A stretch of 64,000 nucleotides of DNA from Leucaena leucocephala (GCA_037074615.1 CM073560.1:9679501-9743500), one strand, 5' to 3'. Counted from the stretch's first letter, positions 21,526 to 35,183 are shown. Notes: generated by a model not told the origin, from the letters alone. Numbers and translations: made by a program.

Positions 21526-21997
21526 TCTCCCACTCACACTTGATAGATTAGATATTGTGGCTCCAATCTCATTTTCTTCTTTCTTTCATACTAGGTGCTT
21601 TGCCGTGACTGCGTAGGCATGACGTATCCTTCCAGGCATTTGTACTAGAAATCCCTTTTGTAGAAAACAGCACAAAGCAACCCTTTAGTGCAACTCGATT
21701 AGAATAAATTATAGTGCCTTGAATGTCCTAGATTTACCCATATACACTTCTCTTATGGCTAATCTAATCCCTCTTGAGTCATCATATATCTCAGATAGCC
21801 TCCACTTATGCATAATATCCACATTTATGAAATTAATAAAATAATATCACAAGGGACCAGTCACAGGCACTAGTATGGATGTGTATATTCTGGCAATCTT
21901 TCTTTCGCCCATATATCATTTTGATATAAATCAACCACTTTCCTAGCATAATACCTTTGGTTCATATATAATTTACCCATAGGACATATACTAAAGT
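21526..21997 (-). other. Copia-2 3' non-coding region, first part
   Basis: The stretch runs from the purine tract to the solo LTR insertion. The region continues at 25283-25900. No coding frame is seen. Confidence 0.7.
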
Positions 21998-24900
21998 TGT
22001 AACACCCCTAATTTTCTGTACTGAGTTGCATGTACAGATTGAATGAAATATATATGAGATTTATCAGGAAAAGATGTGGCCATTTATGTAAAGAAAAGGA
22101 TTAATTGGAAGAGGAAGAAAGTCTAAGAGTCAAAGTGTAAAATTACGAGAATACCACTGTGATGCCCAAAGAAACCAGAAGTAAATGGAGGGCATTTTGG
22201 TCATTTCACACAATGGATGGATATCAGAGGAAATTTGATAATAAATTATTTTAATTAATATGAGAATTTATGGAGTTGACAGAAGTCAAAAAGAAGTCCT
22301 GTAGAATTAATTATGGAATTTACGGTGAAAATGACACCGATAAAGGGTTAAAGGAAACATATGTAATATTTAACAGGACTTCTGGGTCTCAGAAAATTAT
22401 GAAACTTTGTAGAGAATTCATTTTATATTAGAATGAATTTCTAAAAATGTTAGAACAATTAAAAGAGGTGTTTAGCATTTATGCTAAGATCAGGGTAATT
22501 TACGGATATCGGTATGAGGAAAATACATTGGGATTTGGGCCAGTTAGCTATTGGCCCTAAAAGAGGCCCAATATTTTTGTCCTAGGCCAGCCCAATAAGT
22601 CCCAAAAGTTATCTTGGAGCCCAAGTCTAATAATGAATAATTTATGGATTTTTAAAAAGAAAGAAAAAGAGAATAAAGTAAGAATTAGGTGTTGCACATG
22701 GTGGGACCACAAGGATTTCAAAATGGCACCCAAAAAGAGGAAGGGTTAGGTGTACCAAGTGAGCCCATGCTAGTGATGTCATGGTGGTAAGGTCTTGAGT
22801 GAAAAGTGAAAAGACATTCCAAGATCAAACCTTTAACCATTAAATCAAATAGTTTTCAAAGTGATCTTGGCCTTCAAATGGCACATGACTTTTGCTATAA
22901 ATACCCCCTCTTTCCATTCATTCTTCACACCCAAGAGCTCCTTTGGAGAGAGAAGTGAGTTCTAGAGAAAGAAAGTGGAAGAAAGCAAGGAAGAAGCAAG
23001 GGTCTTGAAGGAGCAAGTAAGGTAAGTTGTCTCCTTGCTTCTACCTTTTGTTCTTATGGTTTGTGCTTGAGTTTAAGTGATTTTTGAGGCTTAAATATTG
23101 GGCAGATGCTGCTGGAATTTTTGTGTATATGTGAAAGGAATATGAGTTTTAAGTCATAGATAGTTAAGACAAGCTTAAACAAGTTAGTTACATGCTTGGT
23201 TGTAAAGTAAGTTGATGTTCTTGACTTTACCATTTCGATTTGTACTGTTCATGCACTGTTCATGATAGAAGGAAATGGAATTTCAATAATTTAATGCTTC
23301 CATTGAGTTTATATGATGATTTTGTGTAGGATTGGAAAGGTTTTGAACCTTGGAAACCATTGGAATTAAAGGTTATAATGTTGAAAATTCCTCACGGGTA
23401 CTGTTCAGTCGCGTGAACAGTGATTTGAATTTCATGATTTTGATACTTCCAATGATCTTAAAATGAGATTTTGTGTGGGGGAAAAGTGGAGGAACAAGTA
23501 TGGGAAGCATTGGAATCAAAATGAGAATTTTTGGAAGATTTTTGTATCCTTTTCCAAATCTGTACAGAACAGTGTATTCTTGCTGGAATTTGGTTATTTT
23601 GAGTTCATAAATGGATTCAAAAGGTGAAATTGTGTAGGGTAAGGTCAATCATCAATTGGTTCCAAGGCCAAGTTAATTGGCAAAGATTAAAGAAAGTTAT
23701 GTTAGTTAAAGCAAGTTAAAGGTTCAAGAGAGGTAGTCTTGAGTAGTGTTTGAGTTCATGGTCCTAATGGATTATGTAATGAATATGAATGTATTTAGGA
23801 CCTTGAAACCTCTAAGAAGGTGTTGGGGAATGATTGACCAAAAAGCTTCATGATTGGAAAGCTTGGGAAGCAAGTGCAAGCATAAGAAAGAAAGCTTAAA
23901 TCCAAGGTAGTGGACTTACCCTAAACTTGTATGTATGTAATGTATGCTTGATTGTACTATGGCTTGGTTGAATTGTGTGTATATGGTAGATGATTTAAGC
24001 TCTGTTATTTTATGATTTCTTTGGCCAATTGTATTTCATATGATACATGGAAACATGCTCATCACACCATGATAACACTTTCACAAGCAAGCACAAGTCT
24101 TTACATTAATACATGCATTGTTTGATATTGTTTGCTACTGAGATTCTCCCGAATCTCACCCCCCATAACCATGATCTAGGTGCTGGAACATCACAAGGAA
24201 GGAGGTAATGGTGGATGTATGAATGGTGTATGACTTGGAAAGCATGCCTTTAATTTATGTGATGATATATTGGTATGTATATTGTATGCATGCACTGGAT
24301 CCGATGAGAGTCAGTCTACTTCCAGTGGTAGTTTGAGCAGCTTATCCAGTGATTTTTTATGTGAAATTTTGTATAAACATATATAAGATCCATAGCTTTA
24401 ATTGGACACCAAGAACTCCTCATTTGGTTAAGAACTAGAATTGTTATGATTTTTCAAAGTCGGGAGTTAAAATCTGGAATAAGATAATACGACTACTCAG
24501 AGGCAGTGTGGTTCATGCTCTAATTTCATATAGTAAATGAATGATTTTTTCCATGAAATTTTATGAGATTAAAGTAAACATTCTGATTTTTAAATCCATA
24601 GGTAATTAGACTCAATTTGATAAGTATACAAGGAGAAATGAATTTTTGAAAATGGGGCAAAGAAACTGGAATTTCCAGATTTACCAAATGAACAGTAAAG
24701 TTCAACGAATAAACTGATTTGATCTGGACAAGGAAACCTCATTTTAATATTTTTATATCAAATTTTAATGAAATATATTTCATTAGAAATTGGAATCACC
24801 TCAAAACGAGTTTTTTAGATTTGATTATGAATTTTCAAAGTTCAGGCTGTAATCTGGAATTACCCAGTGAATAGAGACAGTGAACAGTACCCGTAAGCCT

Positions 24901-25277
24901 AACTCTTGGAAATTAATATTTTTAAGTTTAAAAGGTATTCCAATGATCTAAGATAATTTCAATTGAGTATATGTAAGGTTAAGGTTAAGGTCAAGATTTA
25001 AGGTTAACATTTAAAGATGTGTACTAGAAAAATACCGTTGTGCTGGTAGACTATACAGAGTACTGTGTACATAGTTGCTGTCTAAGGAGGCTGGAAGTGA
25101 GTGGACCTAACCAGTTCATCCAGTCTTTCCTGGGTACTTACGTAGAATGGTAGTTCTCATGGGGAATTACCGAATCAGTACAGTTATTTTCTACCAGAAT
25201 TTCTGGCAAGAGAGATATAATCCAGTTGAGAGTGCTATAGCAAGAGTACTCTGAGAGATATAAAGAATGATGTTTCA
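21998..25277 (+). repeat. Solo long LTR (LL-2) with TSD AAAGT
   Basis: The 3280-bp unit starts TGTAACACCCC and ends GATGTTTCA, with AAAGT on both sides (21993-21997 and 25278-25282). Its first two thirds match the long LTRs LL-3 and LL-4, while its last part (about 24970-25277) matches the outer end of LL-5 (45582-46260, inverted), so it is a mosaic. A TATA box lies at 22896-22903 (CTATAAATACCCC). Internal domains are absent. Confidence 0.93.
22896..22903 (+). promoter_or_regulatory. TATA box of LL-2
   Basis: CTATAAATACCCCC is conserved at the equivalent place in LL-3 (33026-33033), LL-4 (52793-52800, minus) and LL-5 (46654-46661, minus). This conservation suggests the core promoter of the LTR family. 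Confidence 0.65.
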
Positions 25278-25282
25278 AAAGT

Positions 25283-26041
25283 AGCAATCGCTGAAACATA
25301 CCTCCATAATATTGTTAAAGTCAAAGGACATTAATGAAAGGATGATATCTTTCTGGAACTCGCACAACAATGAAGCAGAGATTAATTCACTTGCTTTCCA
25401 TTTGCGGCTCTTTAGCACATGTGGTATGAATCACATGTTACAGTGTTCCTCTTATCCTATAAGAGTGTACGTCATTTTAATTCTATTAATCACACCGTAC
25501 ATACTTAAGTCCAGACACTTATAGTATCTAAACCCAAACTCTTTAATTCTATTCACATAATATGACGTCAATTTTAAAGAATTTGTTATCTGGCTATAGG
25601 TTTCATGGATGTGGGTATTCATAGTTCGATCCATATCCTTACTCATGGACTCATCTCGACTTACTCACTTTTTTTAAGCCAAGGCGACATTTATTGTGTT
25701 TCTTCTCTACCATATCAGCACTCTTGCTGCTTTACTAGTGAATACATGTCTCATGTTTGAATGTTTCTCTAGTATTAAAGGTGGTTGCTCATGTGAAAGA
25801 GCTACCCTTTGTAACCTGTACGACATACTAGACATTGTATACTTTCATTCAGACATATAAGTAGTAATAAATGACATAATATTATTAATGAAAATAAAAA
25901 TATTACATACAGTCTACAACTTTACATTTTTCGCATGTCAATGGCTTTTACATGTTTCTCAAATATTTCTTTGCCCATTAGCTTAGTCAGGGGGTCTGCA
26001 ACCATACATTTGGTTGAAATGTATTGCACAGTTACAATTTT
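25283..26041 (-). other. Copia-2 3' non-coding region and end of RNase H
   Basis: The end of the polyprotein (ADPLTKP-like stretch near 25990, degenerate) is followed by about 600 non-coding bases. The frames at 25312-25524 and 25452-25646 look incidental. Confidence 0.6.
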
Positions 26042-26260
26042 CTATGTTATATAATCCCTCACAAAGTTATATTTGATATCAATGTGTTTAGTCTTGCTAT
26101 GATACTTAGGGTCTTTGGTGTAGGCTATGGTTGCAGTATTGTCACAGTATATTAATACCGGATTAGTACTCTCGTTCCCAAATCCTAGGTGTTCGATAAT
26201 TCTCCTCAGCCAAACAGCCTCTTGTGCTGCTGCAGTGCATGCCACAAACTCAACTTCCAT
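26042..26260 (-). pseudogene. Copia-2 RNase H
   Basis: The 72-codon frame contains EVEFVACTAAAQEAVWLRR, IYCDNTATIAYTKDPKYHSK and KHIDIKYNFVRD, the copia RNase H signatures. The Glu and Asp catalytic positions are present. A stop near 26042 breaks the link to the last residues. Confidence 0.93.
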
Positions 26261-27600
26261 AAAGTGTAAAGCAATGCACGTCTGCTTCTTGCTACTCTAA
26301 CATATGGCGCCATTGTTAAGCAAGAAGGTGTATCTTGAAGTCGATCTTCATTCTTCTTCATCACCGCCTACATCAGCATCGAAATATCCGATTAGGCGCA
26401 GATCGCTTCCTTGATAACACAACGTATAGTCAGTTGTGCCCTTTAAGTATCTCAAGATCCTCTTCACTATTTTCCAGTGTTTCTCACCAGGTTTGGACTA
26501 GAATCTGCTAACCAGCCCTACGACATAACAAATATCTGGTCTTGTACGCATCATTGCATACATCAGGCTACCAACGGCATTGGCATATGGACTCTTTCCA
26601 TTTGCTTTTTGTCTAATTCAGTTTTGGGACACATGTCAGAACTCAAGGCCACTCCAGTGGCTATAGGGATATCCATAGGATTGCAGTCACTCGTATTAAA
26701 TCGATCAAGTATCTTGATATAATTCTCTTGTGAAAGAGTGAGGATTCTCTTAGTACGATTCCTTCGAATCTTGACTCCGAGTATGTATTATGCTTCACCC
26801 ATATCTTTCATCTCAAAATTTGATGAAAGCCATTCTTTAATAGCTATCACCTAGTTAAGACTACTTCCAGCTAAGAGTATGTCGTCTATGTATAAGGATA
26901 ATATTACAAAGTTACCCTTAAACCGTTTAACATAGATGCAGTGGTCTTCCTTTATCATTTAGAAGTTATATGAGGTTATCGCCTTATGAAACCTCAAGTA
27001 CCATTGTCTGGATGACTGTTTTAATCCATAAATGGATCTTTTGAGTTTACATTTATTGTGTTCAAACCCTTTTTCAATAAAACCTATTGGTTGTTCCATA
27101 TAGATTTCTTCATCCAGATCATCATTCAAGAATGCAATTTTTACATCCATCTGATGTAACTCCAGGTTTAAACTGTTTACTATTGTCAGATTAAGTCTTA
27201 TAGAATTGAAGCATACAACAGGTGAAAAAGTATCTTCATAATCTATACCTTTCTATTGTGTATTTCCTTTTACAACCAATCGGGCTTTAAATTTGTGAAT
27301 TAATCCATCCACCTTTCTCTTGATTTTGAGAACCCACTTGTTCCCAATGGATTTATGCCCTTTTGGCAGATCAACTAATTCTCAAACATGGTTTTTCATC
27401 ATTGAGTCTATTTCTTCTTTCATTGCTTTCTTCCATTACTCCTTGGCAGTACCTGCAAAGGCCTCATTCACAGTGCGGGGTTCATCATCCCCTTCTGGAG
27501 TAACTAAGAGTGCTTCACCTTTTATTTGGAAGCGTCTCTTTGGAACACTTTCCCTATTACTCCTTATAGTTAGAGCAACTTGCTTATCTTTTCTCATTTG
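26261..27600 (-). pseudogene. Copia-2 reverse transcriptase
   Basis: 26959-27150 reads MDVKIAFLNDDLDEEIYMEQPIGF...KLKRSIYGLKQSSRQWY, the middle of copia RT. The catalytic YIDD box is intact at 26881-26892. Flanking parts are open only in short pieces with stops and frame changes, including the N-terminal part at about 27150-27600. Confidence 0.9.
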
Positions 27601-27609
27601 TCTCAATTT

Positions 27610-27915
27610 TTATATTAACCGTTCTTGGCTTCTACTCAGATTGACATACCTAGAAGATTCTGGTCTGTCACTTTCGGCACTGTCCTGTTCCTGAGTCTCA
27701 TAAAGAGATACAGTGCGGTTAACATCTCCCCTACTGGGAAATTCCATTTCAATGAATACAACATCTCTTGATTCTGTTTCAGTCACTGTCTCATCTTCAA
27801 TTTCAGTTATGAATACATATCCTTTTGAGGGTTCAGAGTACCTTATGAAAATAAATTTCTTCCCTCTAGGACCCAGTTTCCCATGTCTATGAGAACTGTC
27901 ATGGACGTAGGCCAC
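27610..27915 (-). pseudogene. Copia-2 integrase C-terminal region
   Basis: The 101-codon frame has the typical LGPRGKKFIFIRYSEPSKGY and SRDVVFIEMEFPS strings that follow the catalytic core in copia integrases. An acidic linker to RT comes next. Confidence 0.85.
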
Positions 27916-28041
27916 CGAGCCTCAAGGTCTAAGGATCCTTAGATTTGGCTGGCGTTTAGTCCATAACTCGTAGGGCGTAGAACCGACTGACTTGGAGGGC
28001 ACACTGTTAAGTATGAAGGTTGTCGTCAATAAAGCATCACC

Positions 28042-28500
28042 CTAATGTGAAATTGGAAGGTTTGCCTGAGCTATCATAGACCTAACCATATCTAGATGAG
28101 TTCTATTTCTTCTTTCGGCAACCCCATTCTGCTGAGGTGTGCCAGAGATAGTTAGTTGCCTAATAATCTCTTTTTCTTCATAGAGCTGTTTGAATTGATC
28201 TGAAAGGTATTCACGACCTCGATCAGTATGTAATGCCTTGATTTTATTGTCCATTTGATTTTCTACTTCATTTATGTATTGTCTAAAACACTCTAGTGCC
28301 TCAGACTTATGTGAAATCAAATAGACATGACCATATCGTAAAAAATCATCAATAAAGGTAATAAAATACCAAGCTCTGTGTCTTGCCCTCATACTCATTG
28401 GACCGCATATATCGGAATAGATTAATTGCAACAGATTTTTGGCTCGTGTTCCCTTACCGAATGGTTTTATAGTAGCCTTACTAGCTAGTCAGCTTTCACA
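28042..28500 (-). pseudogene. Copia-2 integrase catalytic core
   Basis: The open frame 28042-28431 contains IYSDICGPM, HTDRGREYLSDQF and GTPQQNGVAERRNR, so all three catalytic acidic residues of the D-D-E core are present. The zinc-binding part upstream is degenerate. This is the best preserved catalytic core of the two copia elements. Confidence 0.93.
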
Positions 28501-28600
28501 TAATGACATATCCATGTTAGGGATTACCCCCAACAAACCTTCTTTTTCCAGTTTAATTATTCTATTTTGATTAATATGTCCAGTCTAGTATGCCAGATAT

Positions 28601-29129
28601 TCATATCAGGATTATTTGAAGTAATAGCAAAATAATCGTGAGCATTAAAATACCAACAAGATCCAAAATAAAGAACTTTTGAAATCGAAAAGCTGAACCA
28701 TAAAATATTGAGTTGCTATAAATGTCTGCAACTTTACCATGAAAGTTTACATTGAACCCAAAGTCTAATAAGCAAATTACAGAAATTAAATTCTGTCGGA
28801 TATCAGGAGCATGAAGCACATCATGTAGCATCAAAGTCTTTCCACCATGTAAAATAAGTTTGCAGGTGCGAATGCCTCGAACCTTGATCCCTGCATTATT
28901 GCCAACGAAAAAGCCACTTACTTTGAAATGGCAACCGATGGTATTCCATGAAAGATCCTCGATCTCGACTTACGTGGTCTGTGGAGCCTGAGTTAATAAT
29001 CCAAGAAAAGGAAACATGTTCTGTCCAAAAAATAGTACCAGAAACAAAAGAGACATGTGAATTCACATAATTCACTGTCACCTTTCCGCTCTCAGTCTGT
29101 TTAGAATTGTCACGTATGAAATGTCCCAT
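28601..29129 (-). pseudogene. Copia-2 protease and nucleocapsid motif
   Basis: The minus strand gives a zinc-knuckle-like CFAYHNMGHFIRD, with the last Cys changed to Asn, then SWIINSGSTDHVSRD. The protease D-S-G triad is therefore N-S-G, one base change (GAC to AAC) at about 28992. MLHDVLHAPDIRQNLISV follows. Confidence 0.88.
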
Positions 29130-29700
29130 GTTGTGGTAGGCAAAGCATTTGACCTTGTTTAGGTCTAGCTTTTTCTTGCCGCCTTTCTTTCCCTTCTTCT
29201 TGTATTGTTGCTTGCCTTTCTTGGGCGGAGGACTGCCTTTCTTCCCATTTTTCTAAAATTTCTTGCCCTTTTTGAATTCAGGCTTTAATTTGATTGGGAA
29301 GGACCAGTACCTTCAGTCAAATAGGCTTATCCAGTGGCCTTATAAGCCTCAAGACGTTCATCCTCTATGTGTCTCAAACTCACACATTAAATTATCAGTC
29401 ATTGCACTTAGTAGTGTGATTCTTGCTATGCTATTCTTCCTTTTCCAAGACAGGTATGCTTCCTGGTCTCTCCTGTGTTGGGCCGTATTTCTAACCTCAG
29501 GCTCTACCATTGCCATTGTTAATGGCTCAATTGCATCATGTTCTTCTAGAATATATTGGACCTTTCGATGTCAAATATCCCAGTTGTCCCCGTTGAGCTT
29601 TTGCCCTTGTTTAATTTAGCAATAATATTCTTTGATGCCATTGTTCAATATCGGTTATGTGACAAACTTATCCCATATTAATTTATTGAACTATAGAACA
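29130..29700 (-). pseudogene. Copia-2 gag
   Basis: The minus strand starts MASKNIIAKLNKG near 29690 and continues, after a frame change, through EEHDAIE and EAYLSWKRKNSIARITLLSAM. A Lys/Gly-rich basic segment then runs into the CCHC motif. This is copia gag with several frame changes and stops. Confidence 0.75.
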
Positions 29701-31740
29701 TTTAAGTGAATTTACATATATATAGCACATGTAAAGTATAAAATGTCACGTACTTTTATTATTCTTTTGATCAGAAAATAATAACATCACTAGACCCATG
29801 ATCAGGAGAATACATTTGTACTTCCCATCACATAGGCACTAGTAACGCCATCACTTTCTATCAAAATTAATATAAGCACTATTCTTAGTAAATTTTACTT
29901 TTACAATACTCATTATCTAAAAGCTCCCCACTTATAAAAAGGTATATATGAATTATAACTAAGATAAAGAAATGAAATGAAACATGTTTCTCTTGCATAT
30001 AAGGCATGTAATAAATGGCAAGTATCTACAAAGAAAGAGTAATTAAAAACATGTCCTTAACAAAGCGAAGCAATAGAATTCAAATACAAATATACATCAT
30101 TTTATATGAGCTTTATAGTATTCTAACATCTCTTTTCTTAGCTTCTTAAGCTTACAAGGCTGCTTGATAAGGTTAGATACAAATTCTATTGTTTTAATCT
30201 AATACGTTTTGCTTATATGTCCTTGTCTAGGTTTGCCTCTAACCCTAATTGCTCTTAAGTATTCCATTATGACTTTCAGGTAGAATGCAGTATTCTTCTT
30301 ATCTGTCATGCATTCAATATAGTCGCCAATCACACCATTAATGTCTTTTATATTTGTTAATTTGGCTGTATCTCTTTCAGCTATGTTCATGGCCAAAGTG
30401 GGGGTAAGTGGTTGGTTCACTTCCTCTCCATTCTAAACTAGAGATTCATCGTGAAAAGTAGGCCCCATTTTGGAGTCTGAAGAAATCATGAAAGTTTATA
30501 GAGGAAGGGGTTTGATGGGGAATAAAGTTTCTGACCTCGGTCGGAATCATTCATTACTTTTGGTTCCTTTTGTGGAACTTCCTCCACCAACTCCTCTAGG
30601 TCTTCTTCAGAAAGTTCATCAAGTTCTTATTCTAGATCCTCTTCAGGTTCCCCCTCAGGGTTCTCTTGAAGGTTCTCCTCTAGGTTGTTAATATCATCCA
30701 GGAATGAGATGTCATCATATAAGCTATATACCAGAGATTCAATGGTAGATGAAGTTATTTTCACCTAAATAATAAAAAATATTAATTATCATAATTTTTA
30801 AAAACATTTAAACACTAAAAAATACACTGAATATTCTCAAATAGGTTCAGAATTGCCATCAAAATTAGGCAAATCATATATCAAAATAAAGATCTTGATT
30901 TTAGGGATTTTTAGGAATAAACTGCACCTCAATTGGAGGTCTTATGCTCCCTCATGCGCCCCAAGAAGGAAAATTTCAGAAAAAAATAAAAAACTGAACA
31001 AAGCTTACTCTTGGCCTCTGGCGCGTGTATTACACGCACTAGCCTAGTGCTTCCACGTGGCCACTGCCACGTGTCAGCCACCAGATTTTTCCCTTTTTTT
31101 AAATTTATAAAAAACTTTTTTTAATTACTCAAATTTTTTTTAAATTGTGGGTCCGAGTTGAATCCACTTATCTGACTCGGCCCATACCCCTATTGCCAAA
31201 AAATAAAAAAATATTTTTGTTTTTTTGCTAATGGGCTTAGCCCACTGTAGCCCAATTTTTTTTTGTTGCAAAAACGGAGTCTCTCCTCTATTTTTTTTCC
31301 GTTGGCATCACAAAACGATGCCATTTTGGGATGATCAAAATGGTGTGTTTTGATCATCCCTGACCTCTAGCCGGGTCGCATAGACCCAACTGGAAAATGG
31401 GTCAGGTTTGTCGGAACTGACTCTTCTCTCCTCCGTAACTTCTCCGTCCGACGTCCAATTTTGACGTTCTTGGTATCATTTTCTTTGTTTTTTTGTGCTC
31501 TACACAATGGAACTAATTTCAAGGCCTAAAAATACTGTTATCTAATGACCCAATTTCAAAAATGAAAGATCTCTGTTACGGTTTACGTTGTTTATGCTTC
31601 TGTTTATAGTTTAAATGCATGCTCTATGTTTCTTGGCATTAAACTAATGTTTTTAAATAGAAATAGAGGAAAGAACAGCATGCTACCAGAAAAACAAAAA
31701 ATTATAGAATGTATGCGGAAGCACAGAAATCTGCTTTGAT
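29701..31740 (-). other. Copia-2 5' leader
   Basis: An unusually long (about 2 kb) stretch lies between primer site and gag. It holds a 73-codon minus-strand frame (30199-30420) that I do not recognise and a C/T-rich plus-strand stretch (30580-30690), and otherwise looks non-coding. Confidence 0.5.
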
Positions 31741-31744
31741 ACCA
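31733..31744 (-). other. Copia-2 primer-binding site
   Basis: The minus strand reads TGGTATCAAAGC, one mismatch from the initiator tRNA-Met primer site TGGTATCAGAGC, one base inside the 5' LTR. Confidence 0.9.
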
Positions 31745-31745
31745 C

Positions 31746-31930
31746 TGTAAGTTTCAGGCGTACCTTGGACTTTCTCTTGTTCACTGAGATACCCACATGT
31801 AATTAGAGCACGTTGTATGGACTCTGGTATGTTTCACAACAAATACACCGAAGAAGGAAGAGCACCGAGAAGCACTGACATAAAGCGAAAGGAGAACAGA
31901 GGAGGAGAAAAAGAAGAGCACGATCCTTTT
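31746..31930 (-). repeat. Copia-2 5' LTR, part nearest the primer site
   Basis: It matches 21153-21335 of the 3' LTR with an extra 11-base duplication near 31868. It is interrupted after CCTTTTTC by LL-3. Confidence 0.9.
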
Positions 31931-34094
31931 TCCCTATCTGTGTAAGGCTAATAAAGGAAAGAGGTTTGGAAATGATTATGATGATGAAATGAGAGGAAAA
32001 GTGATGAGTAGACAAAGGAATAAAGAAGAGGAACTAAAATGAAAAGTCTAAAAGTTCTATGGTAGAAATGTAAAGTAGACAAAAGCTTTGGGCTATTAAG
32101 TGTAATTATGAAAAGTTGAGGGCATAAAGTGTAATTATGAAAAGTCCAAGGGCAAAATGGTAAATATGAAAAGTTGAGCCAGAAAATGCCCCAAAATGTC
32201 CAGAATCAGTTTAGTCCCAAATTTTTCCAGTAAATAGAGAAAATTATTCTGATTAGTTTAACGGAACACATATTTTGATTTGAGGTCCCGAAAAATTGAT
32301 ATTAATTTTAGAAGTTTGGTAATTATTATAGTATCTTCTGGACCTCATAATCAGATAAAATTTGGTATTAAATTATTATAATTAATATGAGAATTTATGA
32401 AACTGACAGAAGTAAAAAAGGAGTCATGTAGAATTAATTATGGAATTTACGGTGAAAAAGGACACCGATAAAGGGTTTAAAGGAAATGTATGTAATTTTT
32501 ATTAGGACTTCTGGGTCTCAGAAAATTATGAGGAATTCATTTTATATTAGAATGAATTTATAAAAATGTTAGAACCATTAAAAGAGGTGTCTAGCATTTA
32601 TTTCAAGACCAAGGTAATTTAAGGATACCGGTATAAGGGAAGTGCCTTGGGATTTGTGCTAATTAGAAATTGGACCTAAGGAAGGCTCAAGATTTCATCC
32701 TAGGGCAGCCCAATAAGTCCCAAAAAGTTGTCTTGGAGCCCAAGTCCAATAATGAATAATTTATGAATTTTTGAAAAAGAAAAAAAGGGATAAAGGAGAA
32801 TTAGGGTTTTGCACATGGTGGGTCCCATAAGCTTTACACTTGGCACCAAGAAGAAGAAAGGAAGGTTATCCCATGTGCTAAAATGCAATAAAATAATATA
32901 AGAATCAACCTAATGATGATTAAGGTTAATTAATCCAAAAACTAACCAATCAAATTCAAGATTAAGCTATTGTAATAATTAGGAAAAGTGAGGGCATTAT
33001 GGACCCAAGGTGCCAAAGTTTTGGCTATAAATGCCCCCTTGTCTTCATAATTTCGTGCACCTAGAGTAACCTTGGGAAAACCATGCCAAAATGAAGAAGG
33101 AACTCAAAATAAGATCAAGGAGAAGCCACCCAAGCAAGTACCTAAGGTAAGCAATCATTCTTAGTTTATTTATATGTGTTTTGGAAGGGTAAAACATAGA
33201 TTTTACTGGTTGGAAATTTCATTAAACCTAGAGTATACTTGATGTCCAAATCTTAAGTTAAAGGAGGAGGAAGGAGATAAAGGTAGAACTATGTGATTAA
33301 GGCTTAGATAAGTTGGTTTAGATGATTGGTTATTGAATCAAGTTGATATTCTTGACTTTGCCATAAAAGAGACCTATCGTCTGCACTGTTCATGATAGAA
33401 GAAGAATGAATTGTAGTGATCTAATGCTTCCATTAAATTTATATGATGATTTTGTGTAGGATTAGATGGACTTTGAACCTTGGAAGCATTGGAATTAAAG
33501 TTGTAATTGTTGAAAGCCTTCTCTATTACTATTCACACGCATGAACAGTGATTAGATTTTCATGATTTTGATGCTTCCAATAGTTTTAAAATAAAAAGTT
33601 GTGTGGGATAAAGTAGATACATGTTTTTCAAATCCTTCCAGAATAGTGCATGGGAGCTGGAATTTCATGATTCTAAGCTCATAAATGGATTCAAAAGGTG
33701 AAATTGTGTAGGGTAAAGTCAAGACATCAATTGATTCAAATGCCAAGTCAATTAGTAAAGATTAAGGAAAGTTAATGTAGTTAAGTAAGCTTCATGTTCA
33801 AGAGAAGTTAGATTGTAATGAATGGATGATTATGTGATGTTAGGATTTAATTGTGGACTTAAAAGAGGCAGCCACACATCAAGGAAAAGTAAGAAGGAAG
33901 AAACAAAGTTAAAGTGAAAGGAACTAAAGCAATAAGGTAGTAAACTTATCCTAAACTTGTATGTATTGAATATATGCTTGGTTGTGCTATGGCTATGTTG
34001 AATTATGTTGCATATGTGTATATGATTGAAGCTCTGTTTCTATGATTACTTTGGCCAATTATATTTCATATGATACATTGAAGCATGCACATTA

Positions 34095-34925
34095 TGAAAC
34101 ATCCTCCCTTAGACCCCTTATAGTACACTTACGGAAGCGATATTAGCTTGATTATATCTTAACTTAAGCCCAGAAATTAAAATTTCTGTATTAAGCTGGA
34201 TTATCCAGCATCATTTCCTCTATCTACTGGTGAAATTTGGGACTGGAATGCTTCCGGACAGTTCTAAGCTACTTCTGGCTCAACTTTCCATAATTACCAT
34301 TTTGCCCCTGGAAACTTTTCTTCTTTTCAATTAAGTCTCTTAACTTTCCATAATTCTTACATACTCATAGAGACCTCATATGCATATTTTACAGTTCAGT
34401 GAAATGATCAGCATAATTTTCTCTATTTTCTGGGAAAATATGGTACTCATCGGCTACCAGCCCGATCTTTCCCATAATTACGATTATGCCCCTGAATTCT
34501 CTTTCTAACATCTTTATTTATCTTCTTATCCTGCATCTTAAGTTCTAGAAATTCTCTTTCAACAACTCATCCCCTGAACTCTTCGGGAGTCATTGGTAAT
34601 TGAAAGGCTCGACAATCCGCCCATATCAGGTTATCTTACTCAGGAGCCAGCCCATATCTAGCTACCTGCAAAATTCCAAGGCTTAAGACTTAGGATATTA
34701 CTTACATTCCTCTTTTTGAACCTAGGTGAACTGTCCCTATTCTGTAGGTTAAAGACTTAACTCATCTTTAAATCCTGAGGAACTTAGCTCATCACTCGGA
34801 TTCCTATAAAATATAGGTAAGTGATCTGCCCATATCAGATTACTACCCTGGGACTACGGGTTTAATAGCCTGCCCATATCAGACTACCTCCCAGTTCTCC
34901 TAGACCCAAAAATTGGGATGTTACA
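34095..34925 (-). repeat. 3' LTR of the gag-only element
   Basis: It is 831 bp, identical in length to 36808-37638. The first 87 bases equal the start of LL-5 (45582-45668) and the rest resumes at LL-5 position about 47943, so some 2.3 kb of the long LTR is missing. Confidence 0.95.
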
Positions 34926-34940
34926 ATTCTCCTCCCCTTT
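34926..34940 (-). other. Polypurine tract of the gag-only element
   Basis: The minus strand reads AAAAGGGGAGGAGAAT immediately before the LTR start TGTAACATCC. Confidence 0.85.
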
Positions 34941-35183
34941 TAAAAATTTTGTCCTCAAAATTTTAAGGGGTACCTCATCTTTCTTAAAGAGAACTTCTTA
35001 TTGATCTATGCTATGTAGTTCTTATAACGCAGTCATATATATATAACCAGTAAGATCATTCCTCTCTGTCTTATCCTCACTCCAGTGATGGTTTAGCGGA
35101 GCAACAACTTGGTCCATCATGACCTTCCACATGGTACTTAGCAACATACAGCTCTCATTCTAGTTGCTTACAGCTACCATGTT

